Positions 1 through 8,837 of a stretch of DNA of 64,000 bases are shown one piece after another (within the stretch, counting starts at the first letter, position 1; the number at the start of each line of letters is the position of its first letter). A program made the position numbers and the translations under genes. The notes under the pieces were generated by a model. The model ran no database searches, was not told the DNA's origin, and saw nothing but the letters and a program-made list of their open reading frames with translations. The stretch comes from Microbacterium sp. SORGH_AS_0888 (GTDB taxonomy: Bacteria; Actinomycetota; Actinomycetes; Actinomycetales; Microbacteriaceae): the NCBI RefSeq assembly GCF_030818905.1, contig NZ_JAUTAZ010000001.1, positions 2,852,001-2,916,000 of the forward strand. Reading direction: 5' to 3'.

Positions 1-1
1 T

Positions 2-952
2 GCGCGTCTCGAGGCGCTGGCGGTGCCGCCGGATGCCGTCGGTCCTCGCGGTGTCTACCTCTTCGGTCCCGCGGGCCGGGGCAAGTCCTGGCTCGCCGAT
101 GCATGGCTCGACGCCGTGCCCGCGCGCCGCAAGACACGGGTGCACGCGCACGGCATGTTCGATCGGCTGCACCGCGGCATCCACTCCCATCGCCCCGCGC
201 CCGACGCGGTCGACCGGGCGCTCGACGATGTCATCGGCGACGTCGACGCGCTCCTGTTCGACGAGCTCCACGTGCACGATCCGGGTGACGCGGGCCTGCT
301 GACCCGGCTGCTCGAACGGCTCTTCGCGCGCCGCACGACCGTCGTCGCGACCTCCAACTACGCCCCGGCGGAGCTGCTTCCGAGCCCCGTCTGGCACCAC
401 CTGTTCGAGCCCGGGATCCGCCTGATCCGCGAGAACCTCGAGCCGCTGCGCCTCGAGGGTGCCACCGACTACCGCGCGCTGCCGCACGGCAGGGCGTCGG
501 GGTTCGCCGGCGGCGCATGGCGGTCGTCGCTCCCGCCGGGTGCGCCCGCCGGCGACGGCGCCGTCGTCACGGTGCGTGACCGGGAGTTCACGCTCACCGC
601 GACCGCTCCCGGTGTGCTGCGCGCGAGCTTCGCCCAGCTGTGCGAGGCACCGCTGTCGGCGATCGAGTACCTCGCCTGGGCGCGACGCTATCCGCAGTGG
701 ATCGTGACGGACGTGCCGCGGCTCGCGGGCGTGCTCCCGGCCGCGCAGCAGCGGTTCATCACGCTCGTCGACGTGCTCTGCGACGCGGACGTCACCCTCA
801 CCCTCGTCTCCGAGCACGACCGTGACGCCGTCATCGCGGACGCCGAGGACTCCGCGCGCCCGGACGCCTTCCGGCTCGCCAGCCGGCTCCGGCTCCTGCG
901 CGGGTGCGTCGATGCGGACATATTCCCCGTGGCGGATACGATGAGAGGGTGA
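2..952 (+). CDS. zapE: Cell division protein ZapE / AFG1-like ATPase, 5' end outside window
   Basis: The reading frame is open from base 2 and runs to a TGA at 950-952, so the true start lies left of the window. The visible 316 residues begin just before a Walker A (GPAGRGKSW) followed by a Walker B (LLFDELHVHD), the pattern of the AFG1/ZapE family of AAA-type ATPases. ZapE associates with the division ring in proteobacteria; the actinobacterial role is inferred from family only. The C-terminal half has the family's predicted alpha/beta region with a SNY sensor-like motif (TSNYAP). It overlaps the next gene by 4 bp (GTGA), suggesting co-expression. Confidence 0.85.
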   Translation, partial: ARLEALAVPPDAVGPRGVYLFGPAGRGKSWLADAWLDAVPARRKTRVHAHGMFDRLHRGIHSHRPAPDAVDRALDDVIGDVDALLFDELHVHDPGDAGLLTRLLERLFARRTTVVATSNYAPAELLPSPVWHHLFEPGIRLIRENLEPLRLEGATDYRALPHGRASGFAGGAWRSSLPPGAPAGDGAVVTVRDREFTLTATAPGVLRASFAQLCEAPLSAIEYLAWARRYPQWIVTDVPRLAGVLPAAQQRFITLVDVLCDADVTLTLVSEHDRDAVIADAEDSARPDAFRLASRLRLLRGCVDADIFPVADTMRG

Positions 953-1215
953 CGACACTCACCCTCATCGGCAAGGCGGACTGCCACCTCTGCGATGTCG
1001 CGCGCGGTGTCATCGATCAGGTGCTCGCCGAGCTGCCGGAAAAGGACGCCGACCGCATCGAGGTGGTCGAGGCATCCATCGAGACGGATCCCGCGCTCTA
1101 CGAGCTGTGGTGGGAGAAGATCCCCGTGATCCTCATCGACGGCAAGCTGCACTCGCACTGGCGGGTCGCGCCGGAGCGCCTGCGCGAAGCGCTCAGCGCG
1201 CAGGAGGCGGAATGA
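949..1215 (+). CDS. Glutaredoxin family protein (DUF836 type)
   Basis: An 88-residue thioredoxin-fold protein with a redox motif CHLC at residues 12-15 directly after the first beta strand, and the cis-Pro region IPVILIDG further on. Start GTG 949 was chosen over an upstream ATG because the fold begins right after it and because a TACGAT -10-like hexamer sits at 937-942, six bases upstream, as in other leaderless genes here. It is probably a cytosolic thiol-disulfide protein. The next gene overlaps its stop by 4 bp. Confidence 0.85.
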   Translation: MTTLTLIGKADCHLCDVARGVIDQVLAELPEKDADRIEVVEASIETDPALYELWWEKIPVILIDGKLHSHWRVAPERLREALSAQEAE

Positions 1216-1511
1216 CCATCCGGCACGTCGTCGCGTGGCGGCTCGCGACCGAGGACCCGGACGAGCGCGCCGAGCAGGCCGCGCGCATCGCGCGTGAGCT
1301 CAACGCGCTGAAGGGCGTCGTGCCCGCGCTCATCGACATCACGGTCGGCCCGGACGTCGTCGGCGCCGGCAACTGGGATGTCGCGCTCGTCGCCGATGTC
1401 GCCGACGCCGAGGCGCTCGATGCCTATCAGCGTCACCCGGCCCACCAGGCGGTGGTCGGCTACGTCCGCTCGGTCGTCGCCGAGCGCGTCGCGGTCGACT
1501 TCGAGATCTGA
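1212..1511 (+). CDS. Dabb (stress-responsive A/B barrel) domain protein
   Basis: A 99-residue protein that opens with IRHVVAWRL and contains the ITVGPDVV and AYQRHPAHQAVV segments typical of Dabb-domain dimeric alpha-beta barrel proteins. The family is small, cytosolic and mostly of unknown function. ATG 1212 overlaps the stop of the glutaredoxin-like gene (ATGA), so the two are likely translated together. No catalytic residues can be named. Confidence 0.8.
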   Translation: MTIRHVVAWRLATEDPDERAEQAARIARELNALKGVVPALIDITVGPDVVGAGNWDVALVADVADAEALDAYQRHPAHQAVVGYVRSVVAERVAVDFEI

Positions 1512-1515
1512 GCCG

Positions 1516-2349
1516 TCAGGCCCGCAACCGGTCGCGCAGGGTGTCGAGCTCGGCGTCGGTGAGCCCGCCCGACGCGAGATAGGCGGCACTTCCGCCCCGC
1601 TCGTCGACCCAGCTGAGTGCCCTCTCGATCGCCGCCGGCGGCGTGAGCGCCACGAGCGCCTCGAGCCCGGGCGTGCGCGGTGCGCCCATCCGGGCGATCG
1701 TCGCGAACATGCCGTCGGCCCAGGCGCCGGCGAGGTTGTCCTGCGAGGACGCGTAGTCGGCCACGATCGCCCCGCGATCGGCGCCGACGGCATCGAGGAC
1801 GAGAGCGGTCGCCACGCCGGTGCGATCCTTCCCCGCCGTGCAGTGCACGAGCACGGCGGTGGGCGTCGCGGGCGTGGCGGCGGCGACGAGCCGCGCCACC
1901 TCGGCGAACAGCGCGGCGCCGTGGCCCAGCATCCCGAGGTACAGCTCGCTCAGCGTCGGCAACCGCCTCATGGCCTCGGCGATCGCCTGGCGCGCGGTCT
2001 CGGGGTCGCCCTCCTGGAGCCCCGCCTGCATGGCCTGCTGGGCGAGGCCGCCGACCGCCCCTTCGAGCACGGAGAGCTCGACGCGGCGGAAGGCGCGGCT
2101 CGTGGGCAGCCGGTCCGGGGCCATCTGGCGTTCGGAAGGGGTGCGCAGGTCGACGATCACGCCGATGTCGGTCGACGCCAGCTGTTCGAGCCCGCGCGGG
2201 GTGAGGTCCGACAGCGCGTCCGAGCGGTAGAGCACGCCGGGTCGCGTCGCCCCGCCGCCGACCAGCGGCATCCCACCGGTGTCGCGGAAGTTGTGCAGTC
2301 CCTCGATCACGCCGGCGTCCGCCTCAGGGGGCGAGCCGGGTCGGTCCAC
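1516..2349 (-). CDS. Tyrosine-protein phosphatase (Y_phosphatase3 family)
   Basis: A 277-residue protein with the phosphatase P-loop HCTAGKDRTG (Cys170, Arg176) and the N-terminal motif NFRDTGG at about residues 20-26, both typical of the bacterial dual-specificity/lipid phosphatase family. The substrate is unknown; relatives act on phosphotyrosine or phosphoinositides. With the ATG at 2349 the gene overlaps the 3' end of aspS by 26 bp on the same strand, so it is probably downstream in the same transcript. A second member of this family lies at 59755. Confidence 0.88.
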   Translation of the reverse strand: MDRPGSPPEADAGVIEGLHNFRDTGGMPLVGGGATRPGVLYRSDALSDLTPRGLEQLASTDIGVIVDLRTPSERQMAPDRLPTSRAFRRVELSVLEGAVGGLAQQAMQAGLQEGDPETARQAIAEAMRRLPTLSELYLGMLGHGAALFAEVARLVAAATPATPTAVLVHCTAGKDRTGVATALVLDAVGADRGAIVADYASSQDNLAGAWADGMFATIARMGAPRTPGLEALVALTPPAAIERALSWVDERGGSAAYLASGGLTDAELDTLRDRLRA

Positions 2350-3664
2350 GGAAGAGGAACGTCACCTCGCGGATGGAGTCCTGCTCGAGCATGAGCATCA
2401 GAACGCGCGCGAGCCCCATGCCGAAGCCGCCGTGGGGCGGCACGCCGTAGCGGAAGAAGTCGAGGTAGTGCGCGAGGCCCTCGAGGGACAGGCCCTTCTC
2501 GAGCGCCTGCGCCTCGAGCACGTCGATGCGGTGCTCGCGCTGCGCGCCCGTCGTGATCTCGGTGCCGCGGAACAGCAGGTCGTAGCTCTTGGTGAGCCCG
2601 GTCTGCTCGTCGCGCATGTGGTAGAAGGGCCGGATCTCGGCGTGGTAGTCCGTGATGAAGACGAACTGGTGCCCGTAGGTCTCCGCGACGTGCGCCGAGA
2701 TCTGGCGCTCGCCCTCGGGGTCGAGGTCGCCGTCGGTGCGGGGGATGTCGTAGCCGCGGGCCTTGACGATCTCCCGGGCCTCGGCCAGCGGGATGCGGGG
2801 GAAGGGGAGCGTCGGCACCACGACGTCGACGTCGAACAGCTCCTTGATCTCGTCGCCGTGCTTCTCCTTGACGGCCGCGAAGGCCGTGGCCAGGAGCTCC
2901 TCCTGCATCGCGGCGACATCCTCGTAGGAGTCGATCCACGAGATCTCGGTGTCGATGGAGGTGAACTCCGTCGCGTGACGGCTCGTGAAGCTCGGGTCCG
3001 CGCGGAACACGTCGCCGATCTCGAACACCTTGCCGAAGCCGGCTGCCTGCGCCATCTGCTTGAAGTGCTGCGGGCTCTGCGCGAGGTAGGCGGTCTGGTC
3101 GCCGAAGTACTCGAGCGCGAACAGCTCGGCGTTGCCCTCGGCGGGCGCCGACATGAGCTTCGGCGAGTGGATCTCGACGTAGTCCCGCTCGACCCAGTAC
3201 GTGCGCATCGCGTGCTCGAGGGTCGTCTGGATGCGGAAGATGAGGTTGTTGCGACGCTGGCGCAGGTCGATGAAGCGCCAGTCCATGCGCTTGTCGAGCC
3301 CGCTGTCGGCAGCGATCGGCGTCTCCGGGTCGGCGGCCGCGGCGATCTCGAGCGCGGCGATCTTGATCTCGACGCCGCCGAGCTTGACCCGCTCGTCGTG
3401 CTTGAGGTCGCCGGTCACCGTCAGGAAGGTGCCGGTCGACAGGCCCGAGATCGTCTCGGTCAGCGCGAGGGCTCCGGCATCCTGCTCACTGCCGTCGTCG
3501 GCGGGGCGGGTCGCGGGGTTCACCAGCTGCACGGCGCCGGTCTCATCGCGGAGGATGACGAACTGCACCTTCTTCTGATCGCGCACCGTCTCGACCCAGC
3601 CGGAGACCGACACCGGCCCATCGGGAAGGGACTGAAGCTGCTTGACCAGGACGCGTTCGCTCAC
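2324..3664 (-). CDS. aspS: Aspartate--tRNA ligase, short archaeal-type (probably non-discriminating)
   Basis: At 446 residues this is the short AspRS form: an N-terminal OB fold (VSGWVETVRDQKKVQFVILRD) followed directly by a class II catalytic core, without the GAD insertion of the 590-aa bacterial type. Motif 2 reads FRADPSFTSRHATEFTSID and motif 3 GFGMGLARVLMLML. The residues after RHATEF (SIDTE) fit AspRS rather than AsnRS. This type often charges both tRNA-Asp and tRNA-Asn for GatCAB to amidate; whether this one does so cannot be read from sequence alone. Confidence 0.9.
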   Translation of the reverse strand: MSERVLVKQLQSLPDGPVSVSGWVETVRDQKKVQFVILRDETGAVQLVNPATRPADDGSEQDAGALALTETISGLSTGTFLTVTGDLKHDERVKLGGVEIKIAALEIAAAADPETPIAADSGLDKRMDWRFIDLRQRRNNLIFRIQTTLEHAMRTYWVERDYVEIHSPKLMSAPAEGNAELFALEYFGDQTAYLAQSPQHFKQMAQAAGFGKVFEIGDVFRADPSFTSRHATEFTSIDTEISWIDSYEDVAAMQEELLATAFAAVKEKHGDEIKELFDVDVVVPTLPFPRIPLAEAREIVKARGYDIPRTDGDLDPEGERQISAHVAETYGHQFVFITDYHAEIRPFYHMRDEQTGLTKSYDLLFRGTEITTGAQREHRIDVLEAQALEKGLSLEGLAHYLDFFRYGVPPHGGFGMGLARVLMLMLEQDSIREVTFLFRGPTRLAP

Positions 3665-3711
3665 GAGAGATCAGTCTACGGGGGTGCTCGCCGGGCCTTA
3701 CGATGAGCCGC

Positions 3712-4236
3712 GTGAGCGAACCGCGCCCCGATGGCGAACCCGGTGTCTACACCCTCCCCGAGGGGTCCTTCCGGATGAGCGAGGGAGCGGCGGCACCCGT
3801 GGGGCGCTCTGTCGCAGAAGAGGGGCGCACGGCGGCGCACGCCGCGCCCGAGGAACCGGGGCGACCGGTCTCCGACGCGGAGGCGGTGCCCCCGACATCC
3901 GATCCGCCCCGCCGCCGTCGCGTCTGGGACCTCGTGCTCACCCTCCTGCTCCTGCTCGTGGCGACGGGCGCAGCCGGACTGAGCTCCGTCCTGGCGCTGT
4001 ACATCGTCCTGCTGTCGGACGGCTGCAGCACGGTCAACTGCGACTACGGGCAGCTGAACCTCGGACTGTGGATCGCGCTGTCGGGGCCGTGGGCCGTCTG
4101 GGCGGTGGCGGTCGTCGTCTCGATCGCGCTGCTGGTGCGACGCCGGCTCGCGTTCTGGATGCCGATCGTCGGGGTGGCCGCGATCGTCGGGGTCTGGTTC
4201 CTCGGCGCCTGGGTGGCCGCGTCGGGCGTGGGTTGA
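3712..4236 (+). CDS. Small integral membrane protein of unknown function
   Basis: About 174 residues. The first third is hydrophilic and Pro/Glu-rich; the rest holds three to four hydrophobic segments (for example LVLTLLLLLVATGAAG and VWAVAVVVSIALLV) with a Cys pair in the loop between the first two (DGCSTVNCDYG) that may form an extracytoplasmic disulfide. Start GTG 3712 is preferred because a TACGAT hexamer at 3699-3704 ends seven bases upstream; an in-frame ATG lies at 3703 inside that hexamer. I do not recognise the family. Confidence 0.75.
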   Translation: MSEPRPDGEPGVYTLPEGSFRMSEGAAAPVGRSVAEEGRTAAHAAPEEPGRPVSDAEAVPPTSDPPRRRRVWDLVLTLLLLLVATGAAGLSSVLALYIVLLSDGCSTVNCDYGQLNLGLWIALSGPWAVWAVAVVVSIALLVRRRLAFWMPIVGVAAIVGVWFLGAWVAASGVG

Positions 4237-4333
4237 CACGCCCCTCACAGTTTGGGAGCCCTCTTCGCCCGTACCGTGGGAGAGGGCGTCCGAACCGGGC
4301 GACCGATCACCGAGGACCCGAGGGGGACACCCG

Positions 4334-4987
4334 ATGACCGAGACCGGCTCGTGGCTCAGCGCGCTCGCCGACTGGACCGTATCGCTCATGGAGGTCATCG
4401 GGCCGGCGGGCGCAGGCGCGGCGATCGCCCTCGAGAGCGTCTTCCCGCCCTTGCCGAGCGAGGCGATCCTGCCCATGGCGGGCCTCGCCGCCAGCCGCGG
4501 GAGCTTCACGCTCGTCGAGGCGCTCGCGTGGACGACCGCCGGCTCGATCGTCGGAGCCCTCCTGCTCTACGGTCTCGGCGCGTGGCTCGGAGCCGCGCGG
4601 CTGCGCCGCATCGCGGAACGGATGCCGCTCATGCAGGCCGAGGACGTCGACCGCACGATCGCCTGGTTCGAGCGGCACGGCGGCAAGGCGGTGTTCTTCG
4701 GCCGGATGCTGCCCATCTTCCGGAGCCTGATCTCGATCCCCGCGGGCGTCGCGCGGATGCCGTTGTGGCGCTTCGGGCTGCTGACCGCGGCGGGGAGCCT
4801 CCTGTGGAACGCCGTGTTCGTGTTCTCGGGGTACTTCCTGGGCGAGCAGTGGCACATCGTCGAGGAGTATGCCGGCATCCTGCAGATCGTCGTGATCCTC
4901 GCGGTCGTCGGCGCGTTCGTCTGGTTCGTCGCCGCGCGGCTGCGGCGCCTGGCTGCCGCGCGCCGCACCGCCGATTCCCGCGACTGA
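4334..4987 (+). CDS. DedA family membrane protein
   Basis: A 217-residue membrane protein with the DedA/SNARE-associated signature: a re-entrant ESVFPPLPSE segment near residue 36, GLGAWLG, then FFGRMLPIFRSLISIPAG with the conserved Arg residues. DedA proteins are undecaprenyl- or other phospholipid flippase-like transporters in the inner membrane. It has hydrophobic segments at the C terminus ending in an Arg-rich tail. It stands alone between two non-coding stretches of about 100 and 190 bp. Confidence 0.88.
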   Translation: MTETGSWLSALADWTVSLMEVIGPAGAGAAIALESVFPPLPSEAILPMAGLAASRGSFTLVEALAWTTAGSIVGALLLYGLGAWLGAARLRRIAERMPLMQAEDVDRTIAWFERHGGKAVFFGRMLPIFRSLISIPAGVARMPLWRFGLLTAAGSLLWNAVFVFSGYFLGEQWHIVEEYAGILQIVVILAVVGAFVWFVAARLRRLAAARRTADSRD

Positions 4988-5180
4988 CGGCGCTCCGCGG
5001 TCTCGTCGTGCCCGTCGAGCCAACACTCCTCTCACGAATCCGCCTGACCTCCGCGTCGTCGGGGTGTGGATGGGGCGAGGGGATCTCGACTCGGCGAGAC
5101 GGGTGGAGAGGATGAGGTGCGAGGGGGCGTCCAGCGGACGCTCAGCCTCCTCATATCGGGTGTCCACGTAAACTCGTGGG

Positions 5181-5810
5181 GTGCCCGCCGATCGCCTCCA
5201 TCTCGTGCGCCACGGGGAGGTCCACAACCCCTCGCGCGTGCTCTATGGACGGCTGCCGGAGTTCCGGCTCAGCGCCGACGGCCGCCGCATGGCACGCCAG
5301 GCCGCCGACTACGTGCACGGGCTCGCGCGTCCGATCGCCGCTCTCGTGTGCTCTCCGCTCCAGCGCACGCGTGAGTCGGCCGAGCCGTTCACGACGCTCT
5401 TCGGCGTCGACCCCGTCGTCGACGAGCGCGTCATCGAGCCCACCAACGTCTTCGAGGGCACCCGCATGAAGCGGGCCCTGCTCAATCCGCTCAACTGGCG
5501 CCACCTGCGCGACCCGGAGACCCCCAGCTGGGGGGAGCCGTACCGGCAGGTCGAGGAACGGATGCTGCAGGCCATGGCCGCGACCTGGGGCGCCGTCGAC
5601 GCCGGCGACGTCGTGATCGTCAGCCACCAGCTGCCGATCTGGGTCACGCACCTCTCCATCGCGGGACAGCCCTTCCGCCACGACCCGCGCAAGCGCCGCT
5701 GCGCTCTCTCGAGCGTGACTAGCTTCGAGGGCGGGCCGGGCTCCTGGCGCGAGGTCGGCTACGCCGAGCCCGCGACCGTCGACGGCTCGATCGACGTGGG
5801 AGCCGTATGA
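5181..5810 (+). CDS. Histidine phosphatase family protein (first gene of cytochrome c maturation operon)
   Basis: A 209-residue protein with the phosphoglycerate mutase-like motif LVRHGE (catalytic Arg10-His11), a second Arg in VCSPLQRTRES and a downstream SHQLP histidine motif. The substrate is unknown. Start GTG 5181 follows a TAAACT hexamer at 5169-5174. It overlaps the thioredoxin-like lipoprotein gene by 4 bp and so leads a five-gene unit, an arrangement I know from other actinobacteria; its link to cytochrome maturation is by context only. Confidence 0.85.
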   Translation: MPADRLHLVRHGEVHNPSRVLYGRLPEFRLSADGRRMARQAADYVHGLARPIAALVCSPLQRTRESAEPFTTLFGVDPVVDERVIEPTNVFEGTRMKRALLNPLNWRHLRDPETPSWGEPYRQVEERMLQAMAATWGAVDAGDVVIVSHQLPIWVTHLSIAGQPFRHDPRKRRCALSSVTSFEGGPGSWREVGYAEPATVDGSIDVGAV

Positions 5811-6409
5811 GCGCCCTGACCCGCCGGATCACCGCCGCGCTCGCCGTCGCCGCCCTGACGGTGGGCCTCGCCGCATGCTCGAGCGACCCGCTCGCCGACC
5901 AGTACCGTGCGGGCTCCAACAAGGGGTTCATCGAGGGCTCGTTCCAGGTGCAGGAGACCGCCGCGGCCGACAGGGGAGCGCCGATCTCGTTCCAGGGCAC
6001 GACCCAGGACGGCAAGCCCGTGTCGGGCTCCGACTACGCCGGGCAGGTGCTGGTCGTGAACTTCTGGTACGCCGCCTGCGGCCCCTGCCGCGCCGAGGCT
6101 CCCACGCTCGAGAAGGCCGTCTCCGACCTCGCCGGGAAGAACGCCTCGTTCCTCGGCGTCAACATCTACGACCAGCCCGAGACGGCGGCATCCTTCATGT
6201 CGACGTACGACATCACCTACCCCAGCATCATCGCCGTCAACGACGGGGCCGTGAACCTCGCCTTCGCGAGCGCCGTGCCCCTCACGGCCGTCCCGGTCAC
6301 GCTCGTGCTCGACACGCAGGGGCGCGTCGCGGCCCGCATCATCGGACAGCTCACGGATGCGTCCATCCTCACGACGCTCGTGAACGACGCGATCGCCGGC
6401 GCGTCGTGA
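5807..6409 (+). CDS. TlpA/ResA-like thioredoxin-fold lipoprotein
   Basis: A 200-residue secreted lipoprotein: signal peptide with lipobox GLAAC (Cys24 lipidated), then a TlpA-type domain with redox motif WYAACGPC (Cys91, Cys94). By family, it keeps apocytochrome c haem-binding cysteines reduced on the outer face of the membrane and is itself reduced by CcdA, the next gene, which it overlaps by 4 bp. The cis-Pro region (AVPLTAVPVTLVLD) is present. Confidence 0.9.
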   Translation: MSALTRRITAALAVAALTVGLAACSSDPLADQYRAGSNKGFIEGSFQVQETAAADRGAPISFQGTTQDGKPVSGSDYAGQVLVVNFWYAACGPCRAEAPTLEKAVSDLAGKNASFLGVNIYDQPETAASFMSTYDITYPSIIAVNDGAVNLAFASAVPLTAVPVTLVLDTQGRVAARIIGQLTDASILTTLVNDAIAGAS

Positions 6410-7143
6410 CCGGAGTCGTCGCCGACGGCGCGCTGTGGCTCGCGGTGCCGATCGCGATCGCGGCCGGGCTCGTGTCCTTCCTCTCGCCGTGCGTGCTCCC
6501 GCTCGTGCCGGGATACCTCGGATTCGTGGGCGGCGCCGTCGCTCCCCGCAGCGGCGGGCAGGCCGGCCGCGGACGCCTCCTCGGCGGGGTGCTGCTGTTC
6601 ATCGCCGGGTTCACGGTCGTGTTCATGGCCATGAACATCCTGGGCGGCACCTTCGGCGCGTTCTTCTTCACGTACCGCGACGTGATCACCCGCGTCATGG
6701 GCGTCGTGATCATCCTCCTCGGGCTCGTGTTCATCGGGCTCTTCGGGTTCGCCCAGCGCACCCTCAAGCCCACCGTCAAGGGAAACCTCGGTCTCGTGGG
6801 GGCGCCGCTGCTCGGACTCGCGATGGGGCTGGGCTGGGCGCCCTGCATCGGCCCGACCCTCGCCGTCATCCTCGGGCTGTCGTTCGACCAGGCCTCCGCC
6901 GGCCGCGGCGCGGTGCTGGGCCTGGCCTACTCGCTCGGCCTCGGCATCCCGTTCGTGCTCATCACGCTCGGCTTCGGCTGGGCGACCCGGTCGGTCGCCT
7001 TCGTGCGCCGCCACATCCGCGCCGTCAACATCGTCGGCGGTGCCCTGCTGATCGCCCTGGGCCTGGCGATGGTCACGGGACTGTGGGGGATGCTGATGTC
7101 GCAGCTCCAGGGGGTGATCGCCGGTGTCACGCCCGCCCTCTGA
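6406..7143 (+). CDS. ccdA: Cytochrome c biogenesis protein CcdA
   Basis: A 245-residue polytopic membrane protein with the two conserved single-cysteine motifs of CcdA: FLSPCVLPLVPGYLGFVGG in the first transmembrane segment and LGWAPCIGPTLAVIL in the fourth. It passes electrons from cytoplasmic thioredoxin to the ResA/TlpA-type protein outside. The start is GTG 6406, overlapping the previous stop; its 3' end overlaps resB by 20 bp. Confidence 0.93.
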   Translation: MTGVVADGALWLAVPIAIAAGLVSFLSPCVLPLVPGYLGFVGGAVAPRSGGQAGRGRLLGGVLLFIAGFTVVFMAMNILGGTFGAFFFTYRDVITRVMGVVIILLGLVFIGLFGFAQRTLKPTVKGNLGLVGAPLLGLAMGLGWAPCIGPTLAVILGLSFDQASAGRGAVLGLAYSLGLGIPFVLITLGFGWATRSVAFVRRHIRAVNIVGGALLIALGLAMVTGLWGMLMSQLQGVIAGVTPAL

Positions 7144-8827
7144 GGACGTCGAGACGCGCGAGTCGGACCCGCTGCGCCCGACCGACCACGTCGACGGCGA
7201 CGCGCCCGACGACGGCATCACATCGCCGCGTCTGGGTGTCATCGGCTGGCTGCGCTGGGGCTGGCGTCAGCTCACGAGCATGCGCACCGCCCTGGTCCTG
7301 CTGCTCCTGCTCGCCATCGCCGCGGTCCCCGGCTCGATCTTCCCGCAGCGCTCGGCCGACCCCAACGGGGTCACGCAGTACTTCAGCGAGAACCCGAGCC
7401 TCGCGCCGGTCCTGGACCACCTGCAGCTGTTCGACGTCTACAGCTCGGCGTGGTTCTCGGCGATCTACATCCTGCTGTTCATCTCGCTGATCGGCTGCGT
7501 CATCCCCCGCACCCGGCACCACTGGAAGGCGCTGCGTTCGCGGCCGCCGCGCACTCCCGCGCGCCTCTCGCGTCTGGCCGACCACGCCTCGCGCGTCGTC
7601 ATGCTGCAGGCGGGGACGGATGCCGCGGCCGCCGCCGAGCAGGCGGTCGCCGCCGCCGCCACGCTGCTGCGCAAGTCGGGGTACCGCGTCGAGCGGTACG
7701 ACCGCCGCGACGCGCTGTCCGTCTCCGCCGAGCGCGGCTACCTGCGCGAGACCGGCAACCTCGTGTTCCACATCGCGCTCGTCGGCGTGCTCATCGCCGT
7801 CGGCGTCGGCGGCGCCTTCACCTACACCGGGCAGCGCGCGATCATCGAGGGCACCTCGTTCACGAACGCCCTCACGTACTACTCCTCGTTCAACCCCGGC
7901 CGCTTCGTCTCGGGCGACTCGCTCTCGCCCTACTCGCTCACGCTCGACAAGTTCGACATCTCCTACGTGCCCTCCGGCGAGGCCGGCGGCGGCCAGGCGG
8001 GCGACTTCGCCGCGCACGTGACGACGACCCTGCCCGGCGGCGAGACGTCGCAGGGCGTGGTGCGCGTCAACCACCCGATGCGCGTGGGCGGCGACAGCGT
8101 GTACCTCATGGGCAACGGCTACGCTCCCACCATCACGGTCCGCAACGCACAGGGCACCGTCGTCTTCCACGACTCCGTCGCCTTCCTGCCGCAGGACGCG
8201 AAGATGACCTCCCTCGGCGTCGTCAAGGTCACCGACGGGCTCCCCGAGCAGCTCGGCCTCGTCGGCTTCTTCTACCCCACGGCCCAGCCGCTGACGACCG
8301 GCGCCTACACCTCCGTCTATCCCGACCTGATCTACCCCCTGCTGTCGCTGAACGTCTACGCGGGCGATCTCGGGATCAACGACGGCACCGCCCGGTCGGT
8401 GTACACGCTCGACCCGACGGGGATGACGCAGCTCGCCGGGCCCGGGACCGACACCGCCGCGATCCAGCTCGTGCCGGGTCAGACCGCCGACCTCCCGAAC
8501 GGCCTCGGCACCGTCACGTTCGACGACGAGTCGCCGACCGCGGGCGCCGTCGCCACATCCGACTACTCGCAGTCGGTCAAGCGCTACGTCTCGCTCTCGA
8601 TCCATCACGACGTCGCGGCGCCCTGGGTGCTGACGTTCGCGGTGATCGCGGTCGCGGGCCTGCTCCTCGCGCTCTTCGTGCCCCGTCGTCGCATGTGGGT
8701 CAAGGTCGCGTGGCGCGACGACCGCCTGCGCGTCGAGTACGCGGGACTCGCCCGCGGCGAGGATCCGACCCTCGCGGCCGCGGTCGCGCAGCTCGCCGAA
8801 CGACACGCCCGAACACTCCCGACCTAG
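7124..8827 (+). CDS. resB: Cytochrome c biogenesis protein ResB (System II)
   Basis: A 567-residue membrane protein with three N-terminal hydrophobic segments (near residues 50, 115 and 215), a large extracytoplasmic domain with the family's HPMRVGGDSVYLMGNGYAP segment, and a final transmembrane helix (PWVLTFAVIAVAGLLLAL). With CcsB/ResC it forms the System II haem export and ligation complex. A GTG start inside the ccdA 3' end implies translational coupling. Confidence 0.93.
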   Translation: MSRPPSEDVETRESDPLRPTDHVDGDAPDDGITSPRLGVIGWLRWGWRQLTSMRTALVLLLLLAIAAVPGSIFPQRSADPNGVTQYFSENPSLAPVLDHLQLFDVYSSAWFSAIYILLFISLIGCVIPRTRHHWKALRSRPPRTPARLSRLADHASRVVMLQAGTDAAAAAEQAVAAAATLLRKSGYRVERYDRRDALSVSAERGYLRETGNLVFHIALVGVLIAVGVGGAFTYTGQRAIIEGTSFTNALTYYSSFNPGRFVSGDSLSPYSLTLDKFDISYVPSGEAGGGQAGDFAAHVTTTLPGGETSQGVVRVNHPMRVGGDSVYLMGNGYAPTITVRNAQGTVVFHDSVAFLPQDAKMTSLGVVKVTDGLPEQLGLVGFFYPTAQPLTTGAYTSVYPDLIYPLLSLNVYAGDLGINDGTARSVYTLDPTGMTQLAGPGTDTAAIQLVPGQTADLPNGLGTVTFDDESPTAGAVATSDYSQSVKRYVSLSIHHDVAAPWVLTFAVIAVAGLLLALFVPRRRMWVKVAWRDDRLRVEYAGLARGEDPTLAAAVAQLAERHARTLPT

Positions 8828-8837
8828 ACTGAGGCCC